A stretch of 64,000 bases of DNA from Candidatus Phosphoribacter baldrii (GTDB lineage: Bacteria > Actinomycetota > Actinomycetes > Actinomycetales > Dermatophilaceae): contig JADIZV010000003.1 of assembly GCA_016704565.1 (NCBI GenBank), positions 62,001-126,000 on the forward strand, in the 5' to 3' direction. Each line of letters opens with the position of its first letter. Position 1 is the first letter of the stretch. The notes beneath the pieces were generated by a model, which had not been told where the DNA came from, searched no databases, and saw only the letters and a program-made list of their open reading frames with translations. This document shows positions 43,610 to 52,839 of the stretch, in pieces. Both the position numbers and the translations under genes were made by a program.

Positions 43610-46510
43610 TCAGCCCTCCGTCGTGGCCTCGGAGTCGGACTCCCCGTCCTCGTCGGCTGAGGCGGGAGTCATGGCGAGGTCCTCGGCCGCGGCGCCGGCG
43701 GCGGCGCCGGAAGCGGCCGCCGCGTCGTAGAGCTCCACGGGGTCCAGGTCGGGGTCGGCGACCCCATCGCCGTGCGAACCCGGCTGGGCCTGGCGGGTCA
43801 TGTCCTCAAGTGCCGCAAACACCTCGGCGGACTTGTCGACGCAGACCACCACGAGGTCACCGGGGTTGGCCCGGGCCATGATGTGTCCGACGGCCTGCAA
43901 CTCGTCCAGGACGATGTCGACTTGGCGGCAGCGCACCCCGCCCTTCTGCATGGCTTCCAGGACGCCCTCACGGATGAGCTCGGCGGCCTCACCCGGTCGG
44001 CGCCCACGCAACCGGGAGTCCTCCCGGACGACCAGGACGTCGAAGTGCCGTGCGGCCACGGCGCCGAGCTCGCGCAAGTCGGAGTCGCGCCGGTCGCCGG
44101 CCGACCCGATAGCCCCGATCCGCGAGACGCGCCCGAGGTCCGCGCGGCCCTCGCGGGTCGCGGCATACCGATCGACGAAGTCACCCAGTGCGCGCATGCC
44201 GGCGGCGTTGTGGCAGTAGTCGACGAACACTTCGACGTTGTTGACCTCGACGAGGTTGAGCCGTCCGGGGGAGAGGTAGTAGTTCGTCGTGAAGGTGCGC
44301 AGCCCTTGCCGGATGTCGTGCAGCGGAGCCCCCGCGGCAAACGCAGCCCCGGCCGCGGCCAGCGAGTTGGCGACGTTGAACCGGGCCGTGCCGCCGAAGG
44401 TCGAGGGCAACAGGTGGGTCCAGGCCAGCTGCATGGCCCGGCGTCCGTGCTGGATGACGATCATGTCGCCTCGGTCGGTGGGCTCCAGGTAGACGGCCCG
44501 TCCGCCTCGCCGACAGTGGGCGTCGACGAACTCACGGATCTCGCTGCCGGGTGTGGCGAGGGTGAACCAGATGACCTCCCCAGCACACCGTCGACGCATG
44601 GCGCGAACGTGCGGGTCGTCCGCGTTCAGGACGGCAAACCCGTTCTTGGGCACCGCTTCCACGACGACCGCCTTGACCGCGGCGAGCTCGGCGAGGGTGT
44701 TGATCCCGCGCAGCCCCAGGTGGTCAGGTGCCACGTTGGTGACCACCGCGACGTCGTTGCGGTCATATCCGAGTCCCTCGCGGAGTATGCCGCCCCGCGC
44801 CACCTCCATGACCGCGAAGTCGACCCGAGGGTTCATCAGGACCATCCGGGCCGACTTCGGTCCGGATGCGTCGGCCTTGATGACCAGGCGCTCGTCGATG
44901 ACGACGCCGTCGGTCGAGGTCATCCCGACCTTGCGGCCCAACCCCTTGAAGATGTGGGCGATCATCCGCGAGGTGGTCGTCTTGCCGTTGGTCCCGGTCA
45001 CGGCAATGATCGGCACGCGGGACGGGGCGCCCGGCGGGAACAGCAGGTCGACGACCGGCTTGGCGATGAACTGCGGCACCCCGACAGTGGGGTGGGTGTG
45101 CATCCGGAAGCCCGGTGCGGCGTTGACCTCGACAATGGCCCCGCCGGTCTCGCGGACCGGGGCGGCGATGTCGGGGCAGATGAAGTCGATCCCGGCGACG
45201 TCGAGGCCGACCATCCGGGCAGCCTCCTCGGCCACCTCGATGTTGTCGGGGTGGGCGTCGAAGGTCCGGTCGATCGAGATCCCGCCGGTGGACATGTTCC
45301 CGGTCAGCGCCAACCGCACCATCACCCCATCGGCCGGCACTGAGGTCAGCGAGTAGCCCTGGCCTTCGAGCACCTCGATGGCGGCGGCGTCGACCTTGAT
45401 CCGGGTGAGGACCTTCTCGTGGCCCACGCCGCGGCGCGGGTCTGAGTTGGTGATGTCGACAAGTTCCTTGACGGTGTGCTCGCCGTCGCCGACGACGTGG
45501 GCGGGCACGCGCTCGGCAATAGCCTGCATCCGGCCGCCGACGATGAGACAGCGGTAGTCCCGGCCCGTGACGAACGACTCGACGACGAGGACGCCGCTGC
45601 GGGACTGCTCCTTGGCGATGTCGTAGGCCTTCTCGACATCGTCGAGTGAGCGCAGGTTGAGGCAGACGCCCCGCCCGTGGTTGCCATCCAGCGGCTTGAC
45701 GACCACGGGGAAGCCGATCTCGCGCGCTGCGTCCAGCACGCCGCGCAGAGTCCGCACCGCGTGCTGCTTGGGCGTGGGGAGCCCAGCGGCGGCCAGGAGC
45801 TTGCCGGTGAGGTCCTTGTCGCTCGCGATGTCGACGGCCAGCGCGCCCGTCCGTGAGGTCATCGTGGCTCGGATCCGCTGGGCGTGGACGCCCTGCCCGA
45901 GCTGCACAAGAGAGGCGGAGTTGAGCCGAATCCACGGGATGTCCCGGCTGACTGCTTCCTCGATGATTGCGGCGGTCGATGGACCGAACGCAGCCCGGTC
46001 GGCCTTGCGCAGGAACGCGTCAAGCTCCTGAGCGAAGTCGAAGCCCTCCTGCGTCTGAACGAGGTGGTTGACCAGTCGGACGGCGAGCTCCCCGGCCGCG
46101 ATTCCCACCGTCTCGTCGACGTAGCCGAAGATGACGTTGTAGACGCCGGTGCGCCCTTTGACCATCCGGGTCTTCCCGCGACGCAGGTCGTGCCCGGCAG
46201 CCGTCTGCAATTCAAGGGCGACGTGCTCGGCGACGTGGCCGAGCCAGGTCCCGTCCTCGAGTCGTTCGATGAACCCGCCCGCGCGCCCCACCGAGCAGGT
46301 ATGCCGTCGCAGCCCCGGCAGCAACTCGACCAGGGCCGGAGTGAAGCCCTCGATGGAATCGCTCGGGTAGCCCTCAAGGACCCCGAGGTCGACGACCAGG
46401 TGGACGGCCGGCTCGTAGGACCAGATGTTGGGACCCCGATAGACCCTCGTCTCAAGGATGCGCACATCCGGCGCGATGGGGCCGGTCGGGGTGGGGTGGT
46501 CCTTCGCCAT
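43610..46510 (-). CDS. cphA: Cyanophycin synthetase
   Basis: Polymerises aspartate and arginine (ATP-dependent) into the nitrogen store cyanophycin. 966 residues in the full CphA order: an N-terminal domain opening RILETRVYRGPNIWSYEPAV, an ATP-grasp domain with KPLDGNHGRGVCLN (about residue 272) and GIDFICPDI, and a Mur-ligase domain with VTGTNGKTTTSRM (about residue 505), VTNVAPDHLGLRGINTL and VFVDYCHNAAGM. An acidic Ala-rich tail of about 50 residues follows. AGGAGCT precedes ATG 46510. Confidence 0.96.
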   Translation of the reverse strand: MAKDHPTPTGPIAPDVRILETRVYRGPNIWSYEPAVHLVVDLGVLEGYPSDSIEGFTPALVELLPGLRRHTCSVGRAGGFIERLEDGTWLGHVAEHVALELQTAAGHDLRRGKTRMVKGRTGVYNVIFGYVDETVGIAAGELAVRLVNHLVQTQEGFDFAQELDAFLRKADRAAFGPSTAAIIEEAVSRDIPWIRLNSASLVQLGQGVHAQRIRATMTSRTGALAVDIASDKDLTGKLLAAAGLPTPKQHAVRTLRGVLDAAREIGFPVVVKPLDGNHGRGVCLNLRSLDDVEKAYDIAKEQSRSGVLVVESFVTGRDYRCLIVGGRMQAIAERVPAHVVGDGEHTVKELVDITNSDPRRGVGHEKVLTRIKVDAAAIEVLEGQGYSLTSVPADGVMVRLALTGNMSTGGISIDRTFDAHPDNIEVAEEAARMVGLDVAGIDFICPDIAAPVRETGGAIVEVNAAPGFRMHTHPTVGVPQFIAKPVVDLLFPPGAPSRVPIIAVTGTNGKTTTSRMIAHIFKGLGRKVGMTSTDGVVIDERLVIKADASGPKSARMVLMNPRVDFAVMEVARGGILREGLGYDRNDVAVVTNVAPDHLGLRGINTLAELAAVKAVVVEAVPKNGFAVLNADDPHVRAMRRRCAGEVIWFTLATPGSEIREFVDAHCRRGGRAVYLEPTDRGDMIVIQHGRRAMQLAWTHLLPSTFGGTARFNVANSLAAAGAAFAAGAPLHDIRQGLRTFTTNYYLSPGRLNLVEVNNVEVFVDYCHNAAGMRALGDFVDRYAATREGRADLGRVSRIGAIGSAGDRRDSDLRELGAVAARHFDVLVVREDSRLRGRRPGEAAELIREGVLEAMQKGGVRCRQVDIVLDELQAVGHIMARANPGDLVVVCVDKSAEVFAALEDMTRQAQPGSHGDGVADPDLDPVELYDAAAASGAAAGAAAEDLAMTPASADEDGESDSEATTEG

Positions 46511-46548
46511 TCGAGCTCCTAGCCGGGAGTGGGGAGGATCACACGTTA
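46511..46548 (-). promoter_or_regulatory. Possible cphA promoter (-10 TAACGT)
   Basis: TAACGT on the minus strand (46543-46548), in the short gap after cphB, predicts a leader of about 25-30 bases containing the ribosome-binding site. cphA could also be read through from serB-cphB. Confidence 0.35.
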
Positions 46549-46552
46549 GTGG

Positions 46553-47503
46553 TTAGGCGGACGGTGGCACAGTCGCATGGGCCGGGACCATCGGCGCGCG
46601 GTCTTTCGCAGCGACGACAGCGACCTCGATATCGGGGTGGCGCTCGACGAATCGCACGAGTGACACCGAGTCGAGGTCGAACGTCGCGCCAGTCGGCAAC
46701 GTGTGCACCTTGGCCCCGGACACCAACAGCGGAGCACCACGCCGTGCCTCGGGGGCATCGGTGACGGCCTCCCTCGCGTCGAGGACGAACACCGCCCCGG
46801 CGCCGACCACCGACAGGAGCCGTTCGTCGCGGATCTCGGCGGCGGTGTTCTCATCGATGCCGACCCCGAGCAGGCTGGGGGAGTTGGCGACGATCGACAG
46901 CAGCCGTCCATAGCGGCCTCGTTGGTCGAAGTGCTGGTCGACGACGACGCCCGTGAGCAGCCCGAGTCCGGCCGACAGCTGGCTGGAGCGCTGGCGGGGG
47001 GTGATCCCTTCGTCGCCGAGGGAGATCATGAACTGGCTCATGATCGAGGCGCCCGCCGACGTTCCGGCGATGACCGCCCCGCGCCGGTAGGCCCGGTGGA
47101 TCGCGTCCCCGACCGGCGTGCCGACGACGTTTTGGCTGAGCTTGAGCTGGCTACCGCCGGTCATGAACACCCCGGTGGCTGCGTCGATCGTTGCCACTAA
47201 CTCGGGCGAGGATGCGGCCGCTCGGGTCGGCGGGTGGACGATCTGGACGTCGGGGCCGGCCTTGAGCCGGGCGAACACCGTCCGATAGAGCGCGGCGGCC
47301 TCAGCGGAGAACGACGAGGCCGTCGGAATGACGACGATCCGGGAGGACCGCCCTCCCGCCAGGCGCACGAACCGGCGCAGGACCACCGACCGTCCCAGCT
47401 TGTCCTCGGCCCCCCCGATGATGAGCAAGGTGCGCCGCACGGGCCGGGGGGCGGGCGGCATACCGGCCCCATCGGTGGGGCCCGCAGTGGAAAGCACCGT
47501 CAC
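46553..47503 (-). CDS. cphB: Cyanophycinase
   Basis: Serine exopeptidase that cleaves cyanophycin to beta-Asp-Arg dipeptides. 316 residues with LLIIGGAEDKLG, VFMTGGSQLKL, the nucleophile serine in IAGTSAGASIMS, and DQHFDQRGRYGRL. GTG 47503 overlaps the serB stop as GTGA, favouring coupling; an alternative GTG at 47497 is 6 bases from a TAGGGT at 47504-47509. Gene order serB-cphB-cphA places breakdown and synthesis in one cluster. Confidence 0.95.
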   Translation of the reverse strand: MTVLSTAGPTDGAGMPPAPRPVRRTLLIIGGAEDKLGRSVVLRRFVRLAGGRSSRIVVIPTASSFSAEAAALYRTVFARLKAGPDVQIVHPPTRAAASSPELVATIDAATGVFMTGGSQLKLSQNVVGTPVGDAIHRAYRRGAVIAGTSAGASIMSQFMISLGDEGITPRQRSSQLSAGLGLLTGVVVDQHFDQRGRYGRLLSIVANSPSLLGVGIDENTAAEIRDERLLSVVGAGAVFVLDAREAVTDAPEARRGAPLLVSGAKVHTLPTGATFDLDSVSLVRFVERHPDIEVAVVAAKDRAPMVPAHATVPPSA

Positions 47504-48738
47504 ACCCTAGTCGTCTCGCTCGCACCGGTGAGCGCAGGCGCGGGTGTCGGCGAGCCTGCTTCGGCGTCGGCGTCCTCGACGTCCTCACGAGTGATGCCCA
47601 GCAGGAACAGCACCGCGTCGAGATAGGGCACGTTGACGCTGGCGTCAGCGCGTTCGCGCACGAGCGGCTTGGCGTTGAACGCAATCCCCAGCCCGGCCGC
47701 CGCAAGCATGTCCAGGTCGTTGGCGCCGTCCCCGATCGCGACCGTGCGCGACAGCGGCAGCCCGGCCTCCGCGGCGAACCGCCGCAGCGCGGCCGCCTTG
47801 CCGGCCCGATCGACGATCGGTCCGTCGACGCGACCGGTCAGCCGCCCGTCGGCGACCTCCAGCCGGTTGGCCAGCACGTGGTCGATGTCCAGCTCCGCCG
47901 CCACCGGCCCAACGATCTCAAGGAAGCCGCCCGAGACGAGCGCGACCGTGTCGCCCAGGCGCTTGAGCGTCCGCACCAATGTCCGCGCCCCCGGGGTGAG
48001 CACGATCTCGCCACGGACCTCGTCGAGGACCGAGATGTCCAGCCCTTCCAACAGCGCAACCCGCGCTCGCAGCGACTCAGCGAAGTCGAGCTCGCCGCGC
48101 ATTGCGCGCTCCGTGACGGCGGCGACCTGAGCCTGGCAGCCGGCGTGCGCCGCGATGAGCTCGATGACCTCCTGTTGGATGAAGGTCGAGTCGACGTCCA
48201 TGACAACCAGCCGCGACCCGATCCGGGCCAGGCCCGCGGGCGCGACCGCAATGTCGACGCGTTCGGCCGCCGCCACGGCGGCAAGCTCGGTGCGCAGCCG
48301 TGGGACATCGGCGCCCGAGACATCGAGCTCGATCGTCGTCACCGGATAGCTCGACAGCCGTCGGATCCGGTCGATGTTGGCTCCGTGGGCGGCGATCCGC
48401 GCCGTGACGGCAGCGAGCCCCCGCGCCGTGAGCGGTTGGCCGAGGGCCACGACATGGGCTCGGCCGTCGCGCCGGGTGTTGGAGTCGCCGCGGCCGGCTC
48501 TGGTGCGGGTCCGCATGCCCAGGCGGTGGCCGACCATGTGAGCCAGGCTGGTCAACCGGTCAGGGTCGGCGCCACCGAGCAGGACCGAGAGGGTGAGGTG
48601 ATCGCGGACCACCATCTGCTCCAGGTCCAGCACGTGCGCCCCGGCGTCGGCAACCGCCGCGAGCACGGCATACGTGACGCCGGGTCGGTCCTCACCCGAG
48701 AGGGTGACACGCAAGGTCGGGGGGGCGGTTCCGGTCAC
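47500..48738 (-). CDS. serB: Phosphoserine phosphatase with ACT domains
   Basis: Last step of serine synthesis. 412 residues: N-terminal ACT-type regulatory domains (LSGEDRPGVTYAVLAAVADAG), then the HAD phosphatase with nucleophile motif VVMDVDSTFIQQE, VSGGF, and AIGDGANDLDML. The length and tandem ACT plan match the SerB2-type enzymes. GTG 48738 is 7 bases from a -10 box. Directly upstream of cphB. Confidence 0.94.
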   Translation of the reverse strand: MTGTAPPTLRVTLSGEDRPGVTYAVLAAVADAGAHVLDLEQMVVRDHLTLSVLLGGADPDRLTSLAHMVGHRLGMRTRTRAGRGDSNTRRDGRAHVVALGQPLTARGLAAVTARIAAHGANIDRIRRLSSYPVTTIELDVSGADVPRLRTELAAVAAAERVDIAVAPAGLARIGSRLVVMDVDSTFIQQEVIELIAAHAGCQAQVAAVTERAMRGELDFAESLRARVALLEGLDISVLDEVRGEIVLTPGARTLVRTLKRLGDTVALVSGGFLEIVGPVAAELDIDHVLANRLEVADGRLTGRVDGPIVDRAGKAAALRRFAAEAGLPLSRTVAIGDGANDLDMLAAAGLGIAFNAKPLVRERADASVNVPYLDAVLFLLGITREDVEDADAEAGSPTPAPALTGASETTRV

Positions 48739-48751
48739 GCCCACCAGGCTA
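48739..48751 (-). promoter_or_regulatory. serB leaderless promoter (-10 TAGCCT)
   Basis: TAGCCT (48746-48751, minus strand), 7 bases before GTG 48738; it would drive serB-cphB. Confidence 0.45.
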
Positions 48752-48802
48752 GAGCGTCGCCGGTATGCCGCCCGCGCCCCGTCCGCGGGCGCGCGGCCCG
48801 GG

Positions 48803-49306
48803 TCAGTCGTCGGGGGAGAGGATCTCGTCGGAGGAGAGGATCTCGTGGAGCAGGGCGAGATCGTGGACGTCGACCGGGCGTAGGGGATAGCCCGAATGGA
48901 CCCGCGCCTGCAGCACGGGGGAAGCGCACCGGACGGTGCGTCCACCGATCAGGCCGCCGACGATCGACCCTTCCGGGTAGCGGTAACGCCCACCGTCCGG
49001 GGCGGCCTGCCACCACCCGCCCGACCCGTCGGGATGGACGGGGTGGACATCGACGACCTGTATGCCGTCATCCAACTCCACGCGCACCGGCAGCCAGTCG
49101 GTGGTGACAACAAAACCCTTGTCCTGCAACGCGTCGAGCACCTGGGCCAGCCGGTCGGCCAACACCATGACGTCCAGGTCGCGGTGCACGCGGGTCTGTC
49201 GCTCGACGAGGGCATCGACACCCCAGCCGCCGGCGATCCACGGCTGCGCGCCGACCGACTCCAGCAGGACGAGCAGGTCCAGGACCTCGATGTCCGACAC
49301 GGCCAC
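48803..49306 (-). CDS. Nucleotidyltransferase-like protein (ANT(2'')-related)
   Basis: 167 residues resembling the aminoglycoside-2''-adenylyltransferase-like family: IAGGWGVDALVERQTRVHRD, then LDVMVLADR supplying the acidic metal-binding residues. Such chromosomal homologues are common and usually not shown to confer resistance. It follows the LLM gene by one base and is probably cotranscribed. The C-terminus ends in a duplicated EILS motif. Confidence 0.78.
   Translation of the reverse strand: MAVSDIEVLDLLVLLESVGAQPWIAGGWGVDALVERQTRVHRDLDVMVLADRLAQVLDALQDKGFVVTTDWLPVRVELDDGIQVVDVHPVHPDGSGGWWQAAPDGGRYRYPEGSIVGGLIGGRTVRCASPVLQARVHSGYPLRPVDVHDLALLHEILSSDEILSPDD
48815..48846 (-). repeat. 18-bp tandem duplication at a gene end
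   Basis: GGAGAGGATCTCGT occurs at 48815-48828 and 48833-48846 (period 18), encoding the repeated EILS in HEILSSDEILSPDD at the C-terminus of the nucleotidyltransferase-like protein. Confidence 0.85.
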
Positions 49307-49307
49307 C

Positions 49308-50216
49308 TCAGTCGGCCCCCGTCGCAGGCGTGGAGTCAGATACTGCAGCCGAGCGAGCGTTGACCTCGTCGCGCCAGGCCAGGACGTCGCGGACCGGTCC
49401 GAGGTCGTAGGGAGGAGTGGTCAGACTCACCGTGAGCAGCCGGGTCCCGACGTCGAACAGCGCCTGAGCCTGGGCGGCGTAGTCCAGCGACGAGTCCTCC
49501 GGCAACCGGGCCGGAGTGAACGCCACGCCCGCCGACCGCTCGATCTCCAAGGGGTCCCGCCCTCGTGCCGCGCACCAGTCGTCGAGCACGAGGTGCTTGT
49601 GGCGGATCGTCTCGGGGTCGCCGAACCCGTGCCAGATGTCGGCATGCTCCGCGGTGATCCGCAGCGTCTTGCGCTCACCGCCACCACCGATCAACACCGG
49701 GATCGCGCGCGTCGGCGCCGGATTGAGTCGCGTCCAGCGGTCCTTGAGCACCGGCAGATCGCGGGCCAGGGCGTCCAGCCGAGACCCGGACGTCCCGAAG
49801 TCATACCCGTAGTCGACGTAGTCCCGCTCAAACCACCCAGCGCCGATCCCTAACACCAACCGGCCGCCGCTGATGTGGTCGACGGTCCGGGACATATCGG
49901 CAAGCAGCTGCGGGTTGCGATAGGACATCGACGACACCAGCACCCCGAGCTCGACCCGCTCGGTCGCCTCGGCCCAGGCCGACAGCAGCGTCCACGCCTC
50001 GAAGTGCATCCCGTCCGGGTCGCCGGACAGCGGGAAGAAGTGGTCCCACGTCAGCACCAGGTCGACGCCAAGCCCCTCCAAAGCCACGCACGTGTCGCGT
50101 AACGCGGCATACGGGGCATGTTGGGGGGCGACCTGAACGGCGACGCGCGCGGGTCGTGGGTCACCCACAGAGGCCGGTATGCCGTCGCGCCGCTGCCCTT
50201 GCGGTTGAAAGCTCAC
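49308..50216 (-). CDS. LLM-class F420-dependent oxidoreductase
   Basis: 302-residue luciferase-like TIM-barrel protein: LTWDHFFPLSGDPDG, TERVELGVLVSSMSYRNP, GRLVLGIGAGWFERDY and VLIGGGGERKTLRI are typical of F420-dependent members in actinobacteria. Substrate unknown. GTG 50216 is 6 bases from a -10 box; the downstream nucleotidyltransferase-like gene follows by one base. Confidence 0.88.
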   Translation of the reverse strand: MSFQPQGQRRDGIPASVGDPRPARVAVQVAPQHAPYAALRDTCVALEGLGVDLVLTWDHFFPLSGDPDGMHFEAWTLLSAWAEATERVELGVLVSSMSYRNPQLLADMSRTVDHISGGRLVLGIGAGWFERDYVDYGYDFGTSGSRLDALARDLPVLKDRWTRLNPAPTRAIPVLIGGGGERKTLRITAEHADIWHGFGDPETIRHKHLVLDDWCAARGRDPLEIERSAGVAFTPARLPEDSSLDYAAQAQALFDVGTRLLTVSLTTPPYDLGPVRDVLAWRDEVNARSAAVSDSTPATGAD

Positions 50217-50228
50217 CCGCGCAGGCTA
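50217..50228 (-). promoter_or_regulatory. LLM gene leaderless promoter (-10 TAGCCT)
   Basis: TAGCCT (50223-50228, minus strand) ends 6 bases before GTG 50216, in the 20-base gap after glgC. Confidence 0.45.
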
Positions 50229-50236
50229 ACCCGTTC

Positions 50237-51490
50237 CTAGAGAGGAACCTTCTGGCCCTTGCCGATGACGGTGATGCCGCCTTCGGTGACATAGAAGCCA
50301 CGCGACCGGTCGTGCTCGTGGTCGACGCCGATCCGGCAATACTCCGGGACGTAGACGCCCTTGTCGATGATGGCGCGGCGGATAACGGCATACCGGCCGA
50401 CTTCGACGTCGTCGAGCAGGACGCTGTCGGCGATCGTCGCGTAGCTGTGCACGCGGACTTTGGCCGACAGCACGGAGTGGTTGACCTGGGCACCGCTGAC
50501 GACCACGCCGGGGGAGACCATCGAGGACAACGCCTCACCGACCCGGTCGCCCGAGCCGTGGACGAACTTCGCCGGCGGCAGCGGGGCCATGGTCGTGTAG
50601 ATCGGCCAGTCGTAGTTGTAGAGGTTGAAGATCGGGTGGACCGAGATGAGGTCCATGTGCGCGTCGTAGTAGGAGTCCATCGTCCCCACGTCACGCCAGT
50701 AGCCGCGGTCGCGTTCGGTGGCGCCGGGCACATCGTTGTCCTTGAAGTCGTAGACGTAGGCGTCGGATTCCCTGACGAAGCGCGGCACGATGTCGCCGCC
50801 CATGTCGTGCTTGCTGCCCTCAAGGTCGTGGTCTTCGGTGACGGCCTCAACGAGCTTGCTGGCGGTGAAGACGTAGTTGCCCATCGAGGCGAGAACCTCG
50901 TGCGGCGCATCGGGCAGCCCCACCGGGTCGGTCGGCTTCTCGCGGAAGGCCCCGATTTTGCGGGTGTCAGCTGGGTCGACCTCGATGACGCCGAACTGGT
51001 CGGCCAGGCTGATCGGTTGGCGGATCGCAGCGACGGTGAGCCCGGCTCCGGTCTCGATGTGCTGCTGGACCATTTGGGAGAAGTCCATGCGGTAGACGTG
51101 GTCGGCACCGACGACGACGACGATCTCGGGGCGTTCGTCGTCGAGCAGGTTGAGGCTCTGGAAGATCGCGTCGGCGCTGCCGAGGTACCAGTTCTTGTCG
51201 ACCCGCTGCTGGGCCGGCACCGGCGCGACATAGTTGCCGAGCATCGTCGACATCCGCCACGTCTTGGTGACGTGCTTGTCCAAGCTGTGCGATTTGTACT
51301 GCGTCAGCACGACGACCTTGAGATAGCCGGAGTTGACGACGTTCGACAGGGCGAAGTCGATCAACCGGTAGATCCCTCCGAACGGGACAGCCGGCTTGGC
51401 CCGGTCGCGCGTCAGCGGCATGAGCCGCTTGCCCTCTCCACCCGCTAGGACGATCGCCAAGATCTTCGAGTTTGCGCCTACGCGTGCCAT
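50237..51490 (-). CDS. glgC: Glucose-1-phosphate adenylyltransferase
   Basis: Makes ADP-glucose for glycogen. 417 residues: VLAGGEGKRLMPLTRDRAKPA (nucleotide site), GGIYRLIDFALSN, GADHVYRMD, EKPTDPVGLPD, and a C-terminal left-handed helix region with SVLLDDVEVGRYAVI. ATG 51490 is leaderless by the -10 box 6 bases upstream. It is divergent from glgA, so the two glycogen genes share the 95-base control interval. Confidence 0.96.
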   Translation of the reverse strand: MARVGANSKILAIVLAGGEGKRLMPLTRDRAKPAVPFGGIYRLIDFALSNVVNSGYLKVVVLTQYKSHSLDKHVTKTWRMSTMLGNYVAPVPAQQRVDKNWYLGSADAIFQSLNLLDDERPEIVVVVGADHVYRMDFSQMVQQHIETGAGLTVAAIRQPISLADQFGVIEVDPADTRKIGAFREKPTDPVGLPDAPHEVLASMGNYVFTASKLVEAVTEDHDLEGSKHDMGGDIVPRFVRESDAYVYDFKDNDVPGATERDRGYWRDVGTMDSYYDAHMDLISVHPIFNLYNYDWPIYTTMAPLPPAKFVHGSGDRVGEALSSMVSPGVVVSGAQVNHSVLSAKVRVHSYATIADSVLLDDVEVGRYAVIRRAIIDKGVYVPEYCRIGVDHEHDRSRGFYVTEGGITVIGKGQKVPL

Positions 51491-51502
51491 GGGACAACCC
51501 TA
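51491..51502 (-). promoter_or_regulatory. glgC leaderless promoter (-10 TAGGGT)
   Basis: TAGGGT (51497-51502, minus strand), exactly 6 bases before ATG 51490. Confidence 0.5.
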
Positions 51503-51573
51503 GGGCTCAGCCCCGGTGCGGGGCAGGCCTGTCCATGTCAGGAACGCCACTGTCTCGGCGAACTTTCGGTGAC

Positions 51574-51585
51574 TACGGTTGACCC
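51574..51585 (+). promoter_or_regulatory. glgA leaderless promoter (-10 TACGGT)
   Basis: TACGGT (51574-51579), exactly 6 bases before ATG 51586. Confidence 0.5.
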
Positions 51586-52782
51586 ATGCGCGTCGACATC
51601 ATCAGCAAGGAATACCCTCCGGCGATCTATGGCGGTGCAGGGGTGCATGTGGCTGAACTTGTCAGGGCGTTGCGCGCCCGTGGGGATGTCGACGTCCAGG
51701 TGCGCTGCTTCGGTGCGCCGCGCGACGAAGCCGGCACCACGGCATACCCGGATCTGCCCGAACTCGCCTCTGCCAACGCGGCCTTGCAGACCTTCGGTGT
51801 CGACATCACCATCGCCGCGGACTGTCAGGGCGCTGACCTGGTCCACTCACACACGTGGTACGCCAATCTTGCCGGGCACGTCGGTGGGCTGTTGGCCGGA
51901 GCCCCGCACGTCATCACGGCACACAGCCTGGAGCCGATGCGGCCGTGGAAGGCCGAACAGCTCGGCGGCGGCTACCGGGTGAGCTCGTTCGCCGAGCGCA
52001 CGGCATACGAAGGGGCCGCGGCGGTCATCGCGGTCAGTGCCGGGATGCACGCGGACATCCTGCGCAGTTATCCCTCGCTCGACCCCGCCAAGGTGCCCGT
52101 CGTCCACAACGGGATCGACTCGCAGCTGTGGCAGCCGATCCGCGACGAGGAGGTCTGCCGCAAGCACGGGATGGACCCGGACCGCCCGGCGGTCACCTTC
52201 GTCGGACGGATCACCCGGCAGAAGGGCTTGCCCTACCTCATGCGCGCCGCCGCCCGGCTGCCCGAGGACGTCCAGGTGGTCCTGTGCGCCGGCGCCCCCG
52301 ACACCCCGGAGATCAAGGCCGAGGTGGAGGGACTGCTGGCCGACCTGCGCGCCCAGCGGGACGGGGTCGTCTGGATCCCCGAGATGCTTCCGCGCCGCGA
52401 GGTCATCGCCCTGCTCACCGCCTCCACGGTGTTCGCGTGCCCGTCGGTCTACGAGCCCTTGGGCATCGTCAACCTCGAGGCGATGGCCTGCGAGCTCCCG
52501 GTGGTCGCCACGGCCACGGGCGGCATCCCGGAGGTCGTCATGCACGGCGAGACCGGCTGGCTGGTGCCGATCGAGCAGGTCCAGGACGGCACGGGCACGC
52601 CCGTCGACCCGGAGAAGTTCGTCAGCGACCTGGCCGGCGCCCTCACCGACGCGGTGAGCAACCGCGAGCGGGCTCGCGCCATGGGGCTGGCTGGGCGCGC
52701 CCGCGCCGTTGACCACTTCTCGTGGGAGTCGATCGGCGACAAGACGATGGCGGTCTACCAGGACGTCCTCGGCCGCGCCTGA
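51586..52782 (+). CDS. glgA: Glycogen synthase, GT4 family (GlgA/GlgM type)
   Basis: Glycosyltransferase using ADP-glucose. 398 residues, GT-B fold: KEYPPAIYGGAGVHV at the N-terminus, HSHTWYANLAG, FVGRITRQKGL, and the ExxxxxxxE motif in SVYEPLGIVNLEAMAC. In actinobacteria this short form can make maltose-1-phosphate (GlgM) as well as extend glucan; which applies here is not decided. Divergent from glgC. Confidence 0.92.
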   Translation: MRVDIISKEYPPAIYGGAGVHVAELVRALRARGDVDVQVRCFGAPRDEAGTTAYPDLPELASANAALQTFGVDITIAADCQGADLVHSHTWYANLAGHVGGLLAGAPHVITAHSLEPMRPWKAEQLGGGYRVSSFAERTAYEGAAAVIAVSAGMHADILRSYPSLDPAKVPVVHNGIDSQLWQPIRDEEVCRKHGMDPDRPAVTFVGRITRQKGLPYLMRAAARLPEDVQVVLCAGAPDTPEIKAEVEGLLADLRAQRDGVVWIPEMLPRREVIALLTASTVFACPSVYEPLGIVNLEAMACELPVVATATGGIPEVVMHGETGWLVPIEQVQDGTGTPVDPEKFVSDLAGALTDAVSNRERARAMGLAGRARAVDHFSWESIGDKTMAVYQDVLGRA

Positions 52783-52839
52783 GCCGAACCCGAGCCGAAC
52801 CTCAGCCGAGCAGATGTCCGGCTCGGACGCTGCACTCCC

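Noticed and set aside
47497..47509. Independent leaderless promoter for cphB (TAGGGT, GTG 47497)
   Set aside because: The box lies within the last codons of serB and GTG 47503 shows the usual GTGA coupling; kept only as an alternative.
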